64,000 nucleotides of DNA from Komagataeibacter medellinensis NBRC 3288 (GTDB taxonomy: Bacteria; Pseudomonadota; Alphaproteobacteria; Acetobacterales; Acetobacteraceae). A program made the translations under genes and the position numbers. The stretch is from positions 1,789,501 to 1,853,500 of the forward strand of contig NC_016027.1 in NCBI RefSeq assembly GCF_000182745.2, in the 5' to 3' direction. Under the pieces are notes generated by a model that was not told the origin of the DNA, ran no database searches, and worked only from the letters and a program-made list of their open reading frames with translations. Shown here one piece after another: positions 24,275 to 33,677 of this stretch; position 1 is the first letter of the stretch; every line of letters begins with the position of its first letter.

Positions 24275-26365
24275 ATGGCGCTAGCCAGAAGCAGAAAACC
24301 GGTACCCCGGCGCCGGACGGCCCAGCCCCGCTCACCACGCGTACGGGGTGAGACACGCCGCCTGCTGGAAATGCTGTGTATCCTGCATGGTTCGATCCAC
24401 CGAGGGTCACGTGATGCAGGCGCCCTGGTGCGCTGCGTGGTGCAGGCACAGCCCGATCTGGGCCTGCCGGACAAGGATCTGCCCGCCAGCCCCCGCCATG
24501 ATGGCGAGAACCCGCCCACCGCCACAGAATGGAAGCGCCTTGGTCACGCGCTGGAGGAAGTGCGCCTCCAGCATGCGGGCGACCGGGGTTACGTGGATAC
24601 GTGGCTCGAGGAACTGACCCAGGCCACTGGGCTGGGCCGGGTGGCAAGCGAAGTGCTGGGCCTTGCCATGTGCTACCGGCTGAATGGGCATTTCGAACAG
24701 TTGTGGGATGACCTGTGCGAGAACCGCTCGCGCGGGCCGTTCCTGTGCGAGGATATCCCGCTGCTGCACTTGCTTCTAGGGCAAGAGGAGGATGCGATCG
24801 CCACTGCCCTGGCCCCGGATGGCCAGTTGCGCATGAGCGGGCTGATGACCGTGGACGAGGATGGCGACATTACCCTGCTGCCCCGTCTCATGGCGCTGAT
24901 GAACCGGCGCGCAAACGTAGTGGGCGACATTCGCTCCCTGCTGCTGGGCCAGCCGCGCGCGGCAACCCTGCCATGGGATGCCTTTGCTCATCTGGGCCAG
25001 CAGGCGGAGATCGCGGCAAAGCTGGTGAAAGCCGCCATCGCGCAGCATGCTACGGGCATCAATATCCTGCTGTACGGTCCGCCGGGCACCGGCAAGACCG
25101 AATTTGCGGCAACGCTGGCCCACCATATCGGCGCAACCCTGTACCCTGTGGGTGAAGCCGACAGCGCAGGCGACGAACCTTCGCGTCATGAACGCCTGGC
25201 CGACCTGCGGTGCAGCACGCGGCTTTTGCGCAACACCGATTCCATCCTGCTGTTTGACGAGGCGGAGGACCTGTTCACCGCCAGTCTGTTCGACCCGCCA
25301 CAGTCCTACAGCCGTGTCTTCTTCCATCGCCTGCTGGAACAGGGCGGCACGCCCGTCATCTGGACAGCAAACGACCTGAATACGCTTGGCCCCGCCATTG
25401 CGCGGCGCATGGCGCTGTGCATCGAAGTCCGCCAGCCCGGAATCGGTGTGCGCACCCGCCTGTGGCAGGACATGGCACGGGAGGAAAAGGTGGCCCTGGC
25501 CCCGGCGGATGCCGCCGACCTTGCCCGTGCCATTCCCGCAGCGCCGGCCATTTTCCGCAACGCGCTGCGCTCCACCCATCTGGCAAATGGGGATTCGGCC
25601 ATGGCCAGCATGATCGCGACCGGTATTGCCCGTGCGGCCGCAGGCGGCCAGATGCCCATGCCATCACAGCCGGACGTGGCGGATTACGATGCAACGCTGA
25701 TCAATGCGGATTGCGACCTCAATGCCCTGACCGCGCGCCTTGCCCGCCCCGGCGCGCCGCGCGCGGTGTCACTCCTGCTGTCCGGGCCGCCGGGTTCAGG
25801 CAAGAGTGCCTATGCCCGCCATCTGGCCACCCGGATGGACATGCCGGTGCTGCAGAAGCGCGCGTCTGACCTGCTGGACAAGTATGTCGGCCAGAGCGAG
25901 CAGCAGATTGCCGCAGCCTTTGCCGAAGCATGCGACAGTGGCGCCTTTCTGGTAATTGACGAGGCCGACAGCCTGCTGGGCGACCGCCGGGCGGCCGAAC
26001 GCTCATGGGAGATCAGCCAGGTCAACGAAATGCTGACATGGATGGAGCAGCACCCGCTGCCCTTTGCCTGCACCACCAACCTGGTGGAAAAGCTGGACCC
26101 CGCCAGCATGCGGCGCTTCCTGTTCCGCGCGCGTTTTGACTACCTGACCGAACAGCAGGCGGCGCATGCGTTCCAGAGCTTCTTTGGCAAGACCGCACCC
26201 GCCGCGCTACGCCATGTGCGCACACTGGTACCATCGGATTTCGCGCTGGTGCTGCGCCGGGCGCGCCTGCTGGATGAAGACCCCACGCCGGATGAACTGC
26301 TTGAGCGCCTGCGGACGGAAACGGCGGGGCGGGACGGCAACCGGCGGATCGGGTTCCTGTCCTGA
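24275..26365 (+). CDS. Double AAA+ ATPase (Cdc48-like arrangement)
   Basis: A 696-residue cytoplasmic ATPase with an N-terminal ~240-residue helical region and two AAA+ modules. Module 1: Walker A GPPGTGKTE near 268, Walker B LLFDEAEDLF near 324-333, sensor in VIWTANDL. Module 2: Walker A GPPGSGKSA near 505, Walker B FLVIDEADSLL near 557, then LLGDRR and ACTTNLVEKLDPASMRRFLFRARF with sensor Asn and arginine-finger candidates. Both modules look able to bind and cleave ATP. The layout is that of unfolding or remodelling enzymes, but the N-terminal part is not a known Cdc48 or ClpA domain and the substrate is unknown. The unknown 331-residue gene upstream is the best partner candidate. Confidence 0.85.
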   Translation: MALARSRKPVPRRRTAQPRSPRVRGETRRLLEMLCILHGSIHRGSRDAGALVRCVVQAQPDLGLPDKDLPASPRHDGENPPTATEWKRLGHALEEVRLQHAGDRGYVDTWLEELTQATGLGRVASEVLGLAMCYRLNGHFEQLWDDLCENRSRGPFLCEDIPLLHLLLGQEEDAIATALAPDGQLRMSGLMTVDEDGDITLLPRLMALMNRRANVVGDIRSLLLGQPRAATLPWDAFAHLGQQAEIAAKLVKAAIAQHATGINILLYGPPGTGKTEFAATLAHHIGATLYPVGEADSAGDEPSRHERLADLRCSTRLLRNTDSILLFDEAEDLFTASLFDPPQSYSRVFFHRLLEQGGTPVIWTANDLNTLGPAIARRMALCIEVRQPGIGVRTRLWQDMAREEKVALAPADAADLARAIPAAPAIFRNALRSTHLANGDSAMASMIATGIARAAAGGQMPMPSQPDVADYDATLINADCDLNALTARLARPGAPRAVSLLLSGPPGSGKSAYARHLATRMDMPVLQKRASDLLDKYVGQSEQQIAAAFAEACDSGAFLVIDEADSLLGDRRAAERSWEISQVNEMLTWMEQHPLPFACTTNLVEKLDPASMRRFLFRARFDYLTEQQAAHAFQSFFGKTAPAALRHVRTLVPSDFALVLRRARLLDEDPTPDELLERLRTETAGRDGNRRIGFLS

Positions 26366-26376
26366 TCCTTTAAGGA

Positions 26377-26443
26377 TGTAAAACGTAAAGAAGTTTTTGG
26401 GTGCCGTGTTTTTAGAAAAAAGCTTCACCAAAAACTTTTATTA
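26377..26443 (+). repeat. Short palindromic intergenic repeat, copy 1
   Basis: Contains AGAAGTTTTTGGGTGCCG and, about 25 bases on, GAAAAAAGCTTCACCAAAAA: the two arms are roughly inverted. Related sequence occurs at 45856-45944, and single arms at 31105-31130 and 37664-37692. It lies between two convergent genes and may act as a two-way terminator. Confidence 0.7.
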
Positions 26444-26455
26444 CTTGTGAACTAT

Positions 26456-27295
26456 CTACTGGGGTGGATGGGCAGCGGCATCCGCTTCCACCGCGCATTC
26501 GGCGGCGGGCGGTGCGGCCATGGTGGTGCGCAGGGCCATGACCTCGGTCCGGGCCGCATCCATTTCCTGCCGGAAGCCCTCATCCTGCTCCATGGCGGAA
26601 TACAGCACGCCACCATTAAGCCAACCCGCCGTGACATCGCTCTGCCACTGCACGCCGCACACAACCCGGCTTTCCCCGAACACGCGGGCACGCTGCATGA
26701 TCCATGCCGTGCGTTCGGGCAGGATATCGGCCAGGATCAGCCCCGCCACCCAGCCCAGCGTGGCATGGAGCGAGGGGTAGGACGGGTCCTGCCGCAGACT
26801 GGCACGCAGGGGAATGCACAACGGCAATTCGGCTTCGGTAAACGGACGTGGGCGGTTCCATAGCGTTTTCTGCGCGTGCACGGCCGGGTCAAGCCGGCGT
26901 TCGATACGGGCAAACAGGCCTACCAACTCCGGCAGGTGTTCGGGCGGTAGGGTAAAGCCCACCGCGCAGGAAAAGGCCGAGACTAGATGGGCGGGCGTAT
27001 CGCGGTTATCGGCCTGCGCCAGCTTCCACCGCAGCGTGCCTTCCAATGCACGGGTAGCCGCATAGATGGAAGCATCCGCCGCGCGCTGCGCCGTCTCCGG
27101 TCCCGGCGGCGGAGGCAGGAAAACCTGGCCATCAGGCAGGGGCGGACCTACCGGTGCCTCGGTGGTGGTGGTATGCCGCGCGACCACGTTCGACCCATGG
27201 TGGTGGGGGTGTGCCCGCGCGGGTGCTGCCAGCAGCACGGTCATCACAGCACAGGCGGCAAGCGTGCCAGCAGGGGCACAGCGATCAAGGCGCAT
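26456..27295 (-). CDS. Class A acid phosphatase (PAP2 family) with nucleophile His replaced by Gln
   Basis: A 279-residue periplasmic protein with a signal peptide ending at ARA (28). The three PAP2 motifs are K143-TLWNRP-R150-P151, P174-S-L-H177 and S209-R210 with D220, all spaced as in class A non-specific acid phosphatases. Position 216, the His of SRxxxxxHxxxD that takes the phosphate, is Gln (codon CAG): the sequence reads SRVVCGVQWQSDV. Relatives read GYHWQSDV or GVHWQSDV. The protein should therefore be inactive or very weak as a phosphatase, though the frame and the other motifs are intact. Confidence 0.9.
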   Translation of the reverse strand: MRLDRCAPAGTLAACAVMTVLLAAPARAHPHHHGSNVVARHTTTTEAPVGPPLPDGQVFLPPPPGPETAQRAADASIYAATRALEGTLRWKLAQADNRDTPAHLVSAFSCAVGFTLPPEHLPELVGLFARIERRLDPAVHAQKTLWNRPRPFTEAELPLCIPLRASLRQDPSYPSLHATLGWVAGLILADILPERTAWIMQRARVFGESRVVCGVQWQSDVTAGWLNGGVLYSAMEQDEGFRQEMDAARTEVMALRTTMAAPPAAECAVEADAAAHPPQ

Positions 27296-27450
27296 TCTTT
27301 TCCTGTCAGTTCACCGGTAGCCATGACCCGTATGGCCTAGCATGCGCATAGCATGCACGGCGACGGGGGCAAATCCTGACATGAAAGACGCTGCTTCTGC
27401 CACGCCGGTTTTTATGGCATGCTGGCACCAAAACCTGGAGAGCTGCCGCC

Positions 27451-27660
27451 ATGAACCGCAAGAACCCGATATGGCCCGTTACGGTCAGCCCCGTGCGCAT
27501 CGGCCTGTGCGTGGTTGGGCTAACACTGGTGGTGGTCCAGTTCATCCACGGACTGAACATAACGCCCGACTACATGCCAGGGCAGGTCATGTTCCATATC
27601 GCCATGCTTGCCCTTGGGGCAATCGTGTTTGTGGCGGGTATGTGGGGGCCATCGCTTTAG
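27451..27660 (+). CDS. Small two-helix membrane protein
   Basis: A 69-residue protein with GGAG before the ATG and two hydrophobic segments (about 15-35 and 46-66) joined by a short polar loop (HGLNITPDYMPG). No family recognised. It stands alone just before an IS5 remnant. Confidence 0.65.
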   Translation: MNRKNPIWPVTVSPVRIGLCVVGLTLVVVQFIHGLNITPDYMPGQVMFHIAMLALGAIVFVAGMWGPSL

Positions 27661-27691
27661 ACGGCTCCATTTAAGAGACTGTTTGAAAATA

Positions 27692-28509
27692 ACCTGTTGG
27701 GAATTATCTTGAATTGATGACTGCGCCAACGAGAGAGATCATGGCTGCGCATGATCTGTCAGTCTTCTCGCTTCGCATGGCGATGCGCCTGAACGCCTTG
27801 AGCTTGCAGAAGACGTTCTCGATGAGATGGCCTACCTTGCAGGGCGCCATCGAAGGGGCGCCTGTCGATGCGGTTTTTGCGCTGGAGAATGACCACGCAG
27901 GCACCTTGCGCGTGTAGGGCGTCCACGATCCAGTGGACGTCAAACGCTTTGTCAGCAAGAATTCCCTCGGAATCCACCGGTTCGAGCAGGGGTGCAACGC
28001 CGACCGTGTCATAATGCTGGCCGGAGATGAGCGTAAAGCGGACCAGATTACCCAGGGCATCGGTCATGGCGATGATCCTGGTCGACCACCCTGTCACACT
28101 GCGTCCTGTTGCCTGGCTTTGGGGTCCTGTTTTGCGCCCTGACCGTGGCGGTGAACCCGAACCACCGTGCTGTCGATCATCGCATAATCCATGTCGGCAT
28201 CGTCAGAGACAGCTTCAGAAAGCCGTTTGAAAACACCGGCTTTCATCCAGTCACTGTAGCGGGAATAAACCGGGTTCCAATGTCCGAAATACGTTGGCAG
28301 GTCCCGTCACGGACTCCCGGTCCGCGCTATCCATAAGACCGCTTTGATAAAGAGGCGGTTATCCTTCCCGCTGCATCCCCGATCCGTCTTCTTGCCAAGG
28401 CATAGCAGTTCCATTTTCGCCCATTGGGCATCGGTCAGGATGAAGCGATCCATCTCAACTTTGAAACGCATCACGGCCCTTTAGAAAACCCAATTCCAAA
28501 CGACCTCTG
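27692..28509 (-). mobile_element. IS5-family (IS427-like) element, copy 1, near full length but inactive
   Basis: Ends carry AACCTGTTGGGAATTATC on the left and AATTCCAAACGACC on the right, imperfect versions of CAGGGCCTGTTTGGAATT. On the minus strand the transposase begins MRFKVEMDRFILTDAQWAKME near 28472 and continues through MDYAMIDSTVVRVHRHG, where the first catalytic Asp lies; the second frame (28097 to 27709) ends in ISLVGAVINSR. An in-frame TGA replaces the Trp of GSPWRDL, so the first frame is broken. About 818 bp, close to the normal IS427-group length. Confidence 0.85.
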
Positions 28510-29012
28510 AAAGAATCTTTACCAGAAGCTTACTTATAATTACAGGATGTTTTTCAAGAAGTCTTGTTAGACAAGCCTCCAAGTCAAAGCGACCAGATCC
28601 ATGTCCTTCTGGTGGATACATCCAAGAAATGACGAGATGAATCCGGATATATCCTGCAGGCTTGGCAGGCGTAATCAGGTAACGGTATATGGGAACATGT
28701 AAGCGTGCTGCGGGAAGGTATGCTGTGGTCCTTTGTTGTTCCCGTACCTCGACACGCCTGCTTTGTTCAGGCCGTATTCCCCGAATCCGGCAGGAAAATC
28801 GGCAGCATAACAGACCATATTTTCACACTTCCATCTGGAAGCCGGAAGACTGCCCTCCCCAACGGTGATCCGGTTCATGATATGCGTGTATATATCAGGG
28901 ATATTGCTTGCCCGCACCATAAGCAAACCAGACGCTCAGCAATTCACTGCATATAAAAATATCACCCTGTTCTGCCAACCAACATGACGACACGGTAAAA
29001 TGCCCCATCGTC
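28510..29012. other. Half-kilobase without a recognisable gene
   Basis: Lies between an IS5 remnant and the hydrolase terminator. Short open frames exist on both strands (about 83 codons each at 28675-28926 and 28705-28956) but they overlap, lack clear ribosome sites and have no family resemblance. Possibly decayed DNA left by insertion events. Confidence 0.5.
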
Positions 29013-29047
29013 CGCCGGTCATGACAACATGGTCACGGCCGGCGGCA
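29013..29047 (-). terminator. Hairpin after the HSL-type hydrolase gene
   Basis: On the minus strand CCGCCGG and CCGGCGG flank a further inner pairing (GACCATG with CATGA), immediately past the hydrolase stop codon. A few T follow, so intrinsic termination is plausible. Confidence 0.55.
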
Positions 29048-29056
29048 AGCTTTATA

Positions 29057-30013
29057 TTACAGGTTCAGGGTCCGCTTCAGGCCCGCGCAATATGCATCCA
29101 TGAACCGGCGCGACAGTTCCGCATCGGGCACGAACATGTCAAAGACATGATATGCGCCCGGCACGACCATGACTTCGGTTGGCACACCTGCGGCCATAAG
29201 GCGGCGGCTGTAGTCCAGATCCTCGCACAGGAACAGGTCCATTGACCCCACTCCGACAAAGGTCGGCGGCAGGCCCGACAGGTCCTTTGCCCGCGCGGCC
29301 GATGCATAGGCAGGCGTGTCGTCACCCCCTGCCGCAGTCCCCAGATACGCTTCCCATGCGTATTTATTGGCCGAACGGGTCCAGACATATTCACCAAAAT
29401 CGGGCGCGGGATCGACCTTCGTCGCCGTACGATCATCCAGCATAGGATAGATCAACAACTGATAGGCCAGTTTGTATTCCTTGCGGTCCCGCGCCATCAG
29501 CGCCAGTGCGGCACTCAGGCCGCCACCGGCACTTTCACCCGCCACGACAACCTTGTCGCGGTTGATACCCAGTCCGGGCGCGTTTTCATGCACCCATTTC
29601 AAGGCCGCATAACAATCCTCGATCGCGCCGGGATACCTGACTTCCGGTGCCAGCCGGTAATCAACCGAGACAATGACAAACCCCATCCTGCTGGCCAGTA
29701 CCTGGCACTTGGGATCATCTACTTCCGGATGGCCCGAAACCAGTCCGCCACCATGGATATAGACCATTGCCGGAGCATTGAGCTGCCTGGCACGAGGGCG
29801 ATAGATCAGGACACGGACATCCGGTGCGCCAGCAGGGCCGGGAATGTATTCTTCCTGCGTTTCAATATCCGGCAGGGGGCGCCCTTCAATCAGCCTGACT
29901 GCAGTCATGAATACCTCACGCACTTCCGGCAGCGACCGCCCGGACAGGCCATCAAACGACGGCATTTTTTCCAAGACCGGCAGGAATTCAGGATTTACGA
30001 CATTTTTGGGCAT
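29057..30013 (-). CDS. Alpha/beta hydrolase of the hormone-sensitive lipase type
   Basis: A carboxylesterase of 318 residues from the ATG at 30013, which has AAGGA upstream (a TTG seven codons earlier is the longer alternative). The oxyanion-hole motif HGGG appears in YIHGGGLVSG, and the nucleophile Ser lies in GESAGGG; the Asp is probably in GSMDLFLCEDLDYS and the His in GAYHVFDMF near the end. YRLAPEVRYPGAIEDCYAALKW is typical of the family. No signal peptide, so probably cytoplasmic; natural ester unknown. It stands alone among IS remnants. Confidence 0.92.
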   Translation of the reverse strand: MPKNVVNPEFLPVLEKMPSFDGLSGRSLPEVREVFMTAVRLIEGRPLPDIETQEEYIPGPAGAPDVRVLIYRPRARQLNAPAMVYIHGGGLVSGHPEVDDPKCQVLASRMGFVIVSVDYRLAPEVRYPGAIEDCYAALKWVHENAPGLGINRDKVVVAGESAGGGLSAALALMARDRKEYKLAYQLLIYPMLDDRTATKVDPAPDFGEYVWTRSANKYAWEAYLGTAAGGDDTPAYASAARAKDLSGLPPTFVGVGSMDLFLCEDLDYSRRLMAAGVPTEVMVVPGAYHVFDMFVPDAELSRRFMDAYCAGLKRTLNL

Positions 30014-30486
30014 GGTGACGCTGGTCCTTTTCAATCAGAAGCCGCCCATTGGGGCGCCTTCACTTCCGGCAAGGGTCAAGCACGCATGTGTGCTTGGCCA
30101 TGACCGACATCAAATAATATTCTATATTATTGAATATAAACTATAAAATTATAGGTTTTGTTTATCTGTTATATTTTAAAACCAACTTATTTTCATAGTT
30201 TATATTTTCTATATATCCTATGAATATAAAATATTATTACACTTCTGGAACTGCCCTGCTCCATCCCGTCTGGCATGGTTCATTACCAATCAGAACGTCA
30301 ATGAAGGCAACGCAGACGCCACAACATGCTTTTGCATAAACAGAGCCGCGATCCACTCTTTTTACTGTCCGAAGCCTGGACGCCCACAAATCCAGCGTCT
30401 TTACAACAGATGCACCGCCACTCGTCAGATCCTGAATCATGGTAATCCATGGATTCAAAACTCGACACAAAATGCAACTGTAGCGT
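30014..30486. other. AT-rich gap upstream of the hydrolase
   Basis: About 470 bases. The first 230 are very AT-rich with several TGAATATAAA-like repeats around 30130-30230, likely the hydrolase promoter region. A 77-codon frame at 30237-30470 (minus) has no clear ribosome site or family and is left out. Confidence 0.45.
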
Positions 30487-31106
30487 CAGGGCCTGTTTGG
30501 AATTGGGTTTTCTAAAGGGCCGTAATGCCTTGGCAAGAATACGGATCGCGGACGTCGCGGGAAGGATAACCGCCTCTTTATCGAAGCGGTCTTATGGATA
30601 GCGCGGACCGGCAGTTCGTGGCGGGACCTGCTAACGTATTTCGGACATTGGAACCCGGTCTATTCCCGCTACAGTGACTGGATGAAAGCCGGTGTTTTCA
30701 AACAGCTTTCTGAAGCTGTCTCTGACGATGCCGACATGGACTATGCGATGATCGACAGCACGGTGGTTCGGGTTCACCGCCACGGTCAGGGCGCAAAAGG
30801 ATGCCCCAAAGCCAGGCGACAGGACGCAGTGTGACAGGGTGGTCGACCAGGATCATCGCCATGACCGATGTCCTGGGCAATCTGGTCCGCTTCACGCTCA
30901 TTCCCGGCCAGTATTATGACACGGTCGGCGTTGCACCCCTTCGATGGCGCCCTGCAAGGTACGCCATCTCATCGAGAACGTCTTCTGCAAGCTCAAGGCG
31001 TTCAGGCATATCGCCATGCGAAGCGAGAAGACTGACAGATCATGCGCAGCCATGATCTCTCTCGTTGGCGCAGTCATCAATTCAAGATAATTCCAAACAG
31101 GATCTG
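30487..31106 (+). mobile_element. IS5-family element, copy 2, internally deleted
   Basis: Begins CAGGGCCTGTTTGGAATT and ends AATTCCAAACAGGATCTG. Against copy 1 it lacks the transposase start (after TAATG at about 30527) and an internal stretch after GCACCCCTT near 30940. The Trp that is a stop in copy 1 is intact here (AGTTCGTGGCGGGAC), so the two diverged independently. It keeps MDYAMIDSTVVRVHRHG but cannot make a full enzyme. Confidence 0.87.
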
Positions 31107-31145
31107 GAAAAACTTCATCAAAAACTTTTTCTCGCGATCACAGAA

Positions 31146-31484
31146 TTAACGCTGCTCTGAATCGGCACCGCTACCCGCCTGCGTAATGCCGCTGCGCGAG
31201 GGTGCATCGGTATCCGGCTCCACCGTACGGCTCATCCGCGCAACGCCCGCGTCATCGCCAAATCCCCGCCCCGATACACGCCGGCGGGGAACGGGATTGT
31301 CCCGCAGCACGGTTTCCAGCGCTTCAGGGTCAGTGCGCTCGGCTTCGTCAAATAGTTTATCGGCACGAGCCTGGTCGCCCGCACGCTCGGCACGCAACCC
31401 GGCCTCGGCCAGACTGCGGGCGGTAGCGTGCTTGCCTTTCCCGCCATCGTCGGGACGGTCATCATCATTCATGAAACGGGGCAT
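31146..31484 (-). CDS. Small charged protein of unknown function
   Basis: A 112-residue hydrophilic protein. The start at 31484 (MPRFMNDDDRPDDGGKG) is preceded by GGAGAGGGAA; the frame is open another 81 codons upstream without protein-like sequence. The centre (ARSLAEAGLRAERAGDQARADKLFDEAERTDPEAL) is helical and resembles a tetratricopeptide-type hairpin; the tail is rich in Arg, Ser and Gly and looks disordered. Function unknown. Confidence 0.65.
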   Translation of the reverse strand: MPRFMNDDDRPDDGGKGKHATARSLAEAGLRAERAGDQARADKLFDEAERTDPEALETVLRDNPVPRRRVSGRGFGDDAGVARMSRTVEPDTDAPSRSGITQAGSGADSEQR

Positions 31485-31741
31485 CGGGTTCCCTCTCCGT
31501 ATAATGCGCGACCTGAGCCATGGCCGCTGGCAGACAACACACAGCGTGAACCACGGTTCACCACCATGCACCCCGCCCGGTTTCATGGCTGGGGGGCGCC
31601 ACATGCACGGCACGGGTAGACCTGCGCCCAACCGGGGGCAACCATGTCCAAAAACCGCCGCGAAATATGGCGGGCATGCATGTAATATCATGCTGACCTT
31701 ACGTTGCCAGATGATGGCGACTATCACAAACGGAGTATCCT

Positions 31742-32281
31742 ATGTCCGATCTGATCGTTGTCGGTTTTGACAACACGGCCGAAGCCACGGCCGCCCTGAC
31801 CGAATGCAAGAAGCTGGAAAAGGAATACCTGCTGGATCTGGAGGACGCGGTTGTCGTAGTGCGCAGTGCTGACGGCAAGCTACACCTGCAGCAAAGCGTC
31901 AATCTGGAAAAGCTGGGTGCGTCTTACGGACTGTTTTCCGGTGGGTTCTGGGGTGCGCTGGTGGGGCTTCTGTGCCTGAACCCGCTGGCGGGTTTCGTGG
32001 CTGGCAGCCTTGTTGGCGCGGGAGCTGGTGCGATTGCGGGTAAGATGTCCGATTATGGAATTGATGACAACTTCATCAAGTCGCTTGGCGCCACCATTCC
32101 CGCCAACACATCGGCACTGTTCGTACTGGTGCGCAAGTCGCAGCCGGACAAGGTGCTGGCCGACCTTTCACAGTTCAGGGGCCATGCCCGCGTGCTGCAG
32201 ACCTCGCTCTCGCCCGAGAACGAAGGCAAGCTACGCGCGGCACTGGGGCAGCTGGCGGCGGCCCCGGCTTCCGCAGCCTGA
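31742..32281 (+). CDS. DUF1269 family membrane-associated protein
   Basis: A 179-residue protein with GGAG before the ATG. The N-terminal 60 residues form a small alpha/beta domain (MSDLIVVGFDNTAEA, DLEDAVVVVRS); then two glycine-rich hydrophobic helices (about 63-100: GLFSGGFWGALVGLLCLNP, AGSLVGAGAGAIAGK), and a C-terminal domain with GATIPANTSALFVLVRKSQPDKVLADL. This arrangement is typical of DUF1269. The molecular role is not established. Confidence 0.88.
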   Translation: MSDLIVVGFDNTAEATAALTECKKLEKEYLLDLEDAVVVVRSADGKLHLQQSVNLEKLGASYGLFSGGFWGALVGLLCLNPLAGFVAGSLVGAGAGAIAGKMSDYGIDDNFIKSLGATIPANTSALFVLVRKSQPDKVLADLSQFRGHARVLQTSLSPENEGKLRAALGQLAAAPASAA

Positions 32282-32383
32282 TCCCACGGTCTGGCATCCT
32301 GCCCCCGTATGGCCCTGGTGCCATGTGGGGGTAGGCACGCATCCGTGATGCCACATGCGCGGGAGTGGTGATAGGCTAGGCCC

Positions 32384-33514
32384 ATGCCAACCTTACGCCC
32401 CCGCTGGCGCCCGTGGCGCGCCATGCTTGCTGTCAGCCTGCTGTCCTGCGCCGCGCCACTGCGGCACGCCATGGCGCAGCATGCTGACAAACTCCATGTC
32501 GCCCTGACATCGGAGCGCGTCCTCAACGCTGTGGCCATTGCGGATGACGGGCGCAGGTTCGTTTCGTTTCCCTATTGGGGCGGCGGTGGCAGCAGCGGCC
32601 CCACGGTGGCCGAGATTGACGCAAGCGGCCAGACCCATGCCTTTCCCGATGCGCGCTGGAACCACCCCGATGGCACGAAGGGTATGCTCCAGCCTTTCGT
32701 GCGGGTAAACGCCATCCGTATCGGGCCAGACGGGCTGCTGTGGGTTGTAGATTCGGGCGATGCGAATGTGGGCGGCCCGCCCAGCCCGACGGGGGGCGCA
32801 CCGGCCCGGCTGCTGGCCTTTGACATCATGACCGGCGCAGTGGTTCATGCTCTTTCGCTGCACGCAGCCAGCACACCGCACAGCTACATGGATGACATCC
32901 GCTTCCATAATGATACGATTTTCGTAACCGACGCAGGCGATCCGGCGCTTGTCGTGGTCAACCTCACCACCGGTGCACAGCGCCGCGTGCTGGCCCATGA
33001 CCGCTCCACGACCGATGAACGCCCGATGTATGCCGAAGGCAAGCTCCTACGCGTGCATGGCCAGCCTGCCCGTATCCATGCCGACCAGCTTGAAGTCTCG
33101 CCCGATGGGCAAATCCTTTACTTCCAGCCCAGTTCTGGACCGATGTGGACCGTACCCACCGCAGCCCTTGAAAACCCGGCCCTGCCTGCCACCGACCTCG
33201 CACGCGCCGTTAACCTGTTCTACAACACGCCAAGTAGCGGCGGCAGCGCCATTGATGGCGATGGCAACCTGTATGTATCGGATGTGGACCGGTTGCGTAT
33301 CCTGCGCATCACGCCGCAAGGAAAGGCCAGCACGCTGATCCATGACAAACGGCTGGTCTGGGCAGATGCCATGTGGATCGACAGCCACGGCGTGCTGTGG
33401 ATTCCGGCCGTGCAACTCAACCGCACCGCCACATTCCAGTCCGATGGTGTCTCACGCGTGCGGCTGCCGGTGGCGATCTACACCATGGACCTGCATCTCA
33501 AGCCTGTCCGTTAA
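32384..33514 (+). CDS. Secreted major royal jelly/Yellow-family beta-propeller protein
   Basis: A 376-residue exported protein with a signal peptide ending near AMAQ (29). The sequence has the Yellow/MRJP features: VAIADDGRRFVSFPYWGGGG, VNAIRIGPDGLLWVVDSGD, YMDDIRFHNDTIFVTDAGDPALVVVNL, and a late YVSDVDRLRIL block. Bacterial members are annotated as related to L-dopachrome tautomerase, but activity is rarely shown; binding or lactonase-like chemistry on a six-bladed propeller is equally possible. Stands alone. Confidence 0.86.
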   Translation: MPTLRPRWRPWRAMLAVSLLSCAAPLRHAMAQHADKLHVALTSERVLNAVAIADDGRRFVSFPYWGGGGSSGPTVAEIDASGQTHAFPDARWNHPDGTKGMLQPFVRVNAIRIGPDGLLWVVDSGDANVGGPPSPTGGAPARLLAFDIMTGAVVHALSLHAASTPHSYMDDIRFHNDTIFVTDAGDPALVVVNLTTGAQRRVLAHDRSTTDERPMYAEGKLLRVHGQPARIHADQLEVSPDGQILYFQPSSGPMWTVPTAALENPALPATDLARAVNLFYNTPSSGGSAIDGDGNLYVSDVDRLRILRITPQGKASTLIHDKRLVWADAMWIDSHGVLWIPAVQLNRTATFQSDGVSRVRLPVAIYTMDLHLKPVR

Positions 33515-33616
33515 ACATTTATTTTAAATAAACAATTGATAAATAAATACAAATTTTTATTTCGGCATTCTCTGAAGCTCTTTGCCTCTTGTTGAGGAAC
33601 AGGTAGCAGACAGAAA

Positions 33617-33634
33617 AGAGACGACTGGTCTAAT
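33617..33634. promoter_or_regulatory. Operator candidate upstream of the TetR gene
   Basis: AGAGACGACTGGTCTAAT differs at one base from the sequence at 34332-34349 in front of yqhD. Being shared by the regulator and its target points to autoregulation by the TetR-family protein. Confidence 0.75.
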
Positions 33635-33677
33635 TTTTATCTGGACACTCTGACTGGTCCTCCGTATATACACTCCC

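Noticed and set aside
28675-28956. Two opposed 83-codon frames
   Set aside because: Fully overlapping on opposite strands, no ribosome site, no recognisable family.
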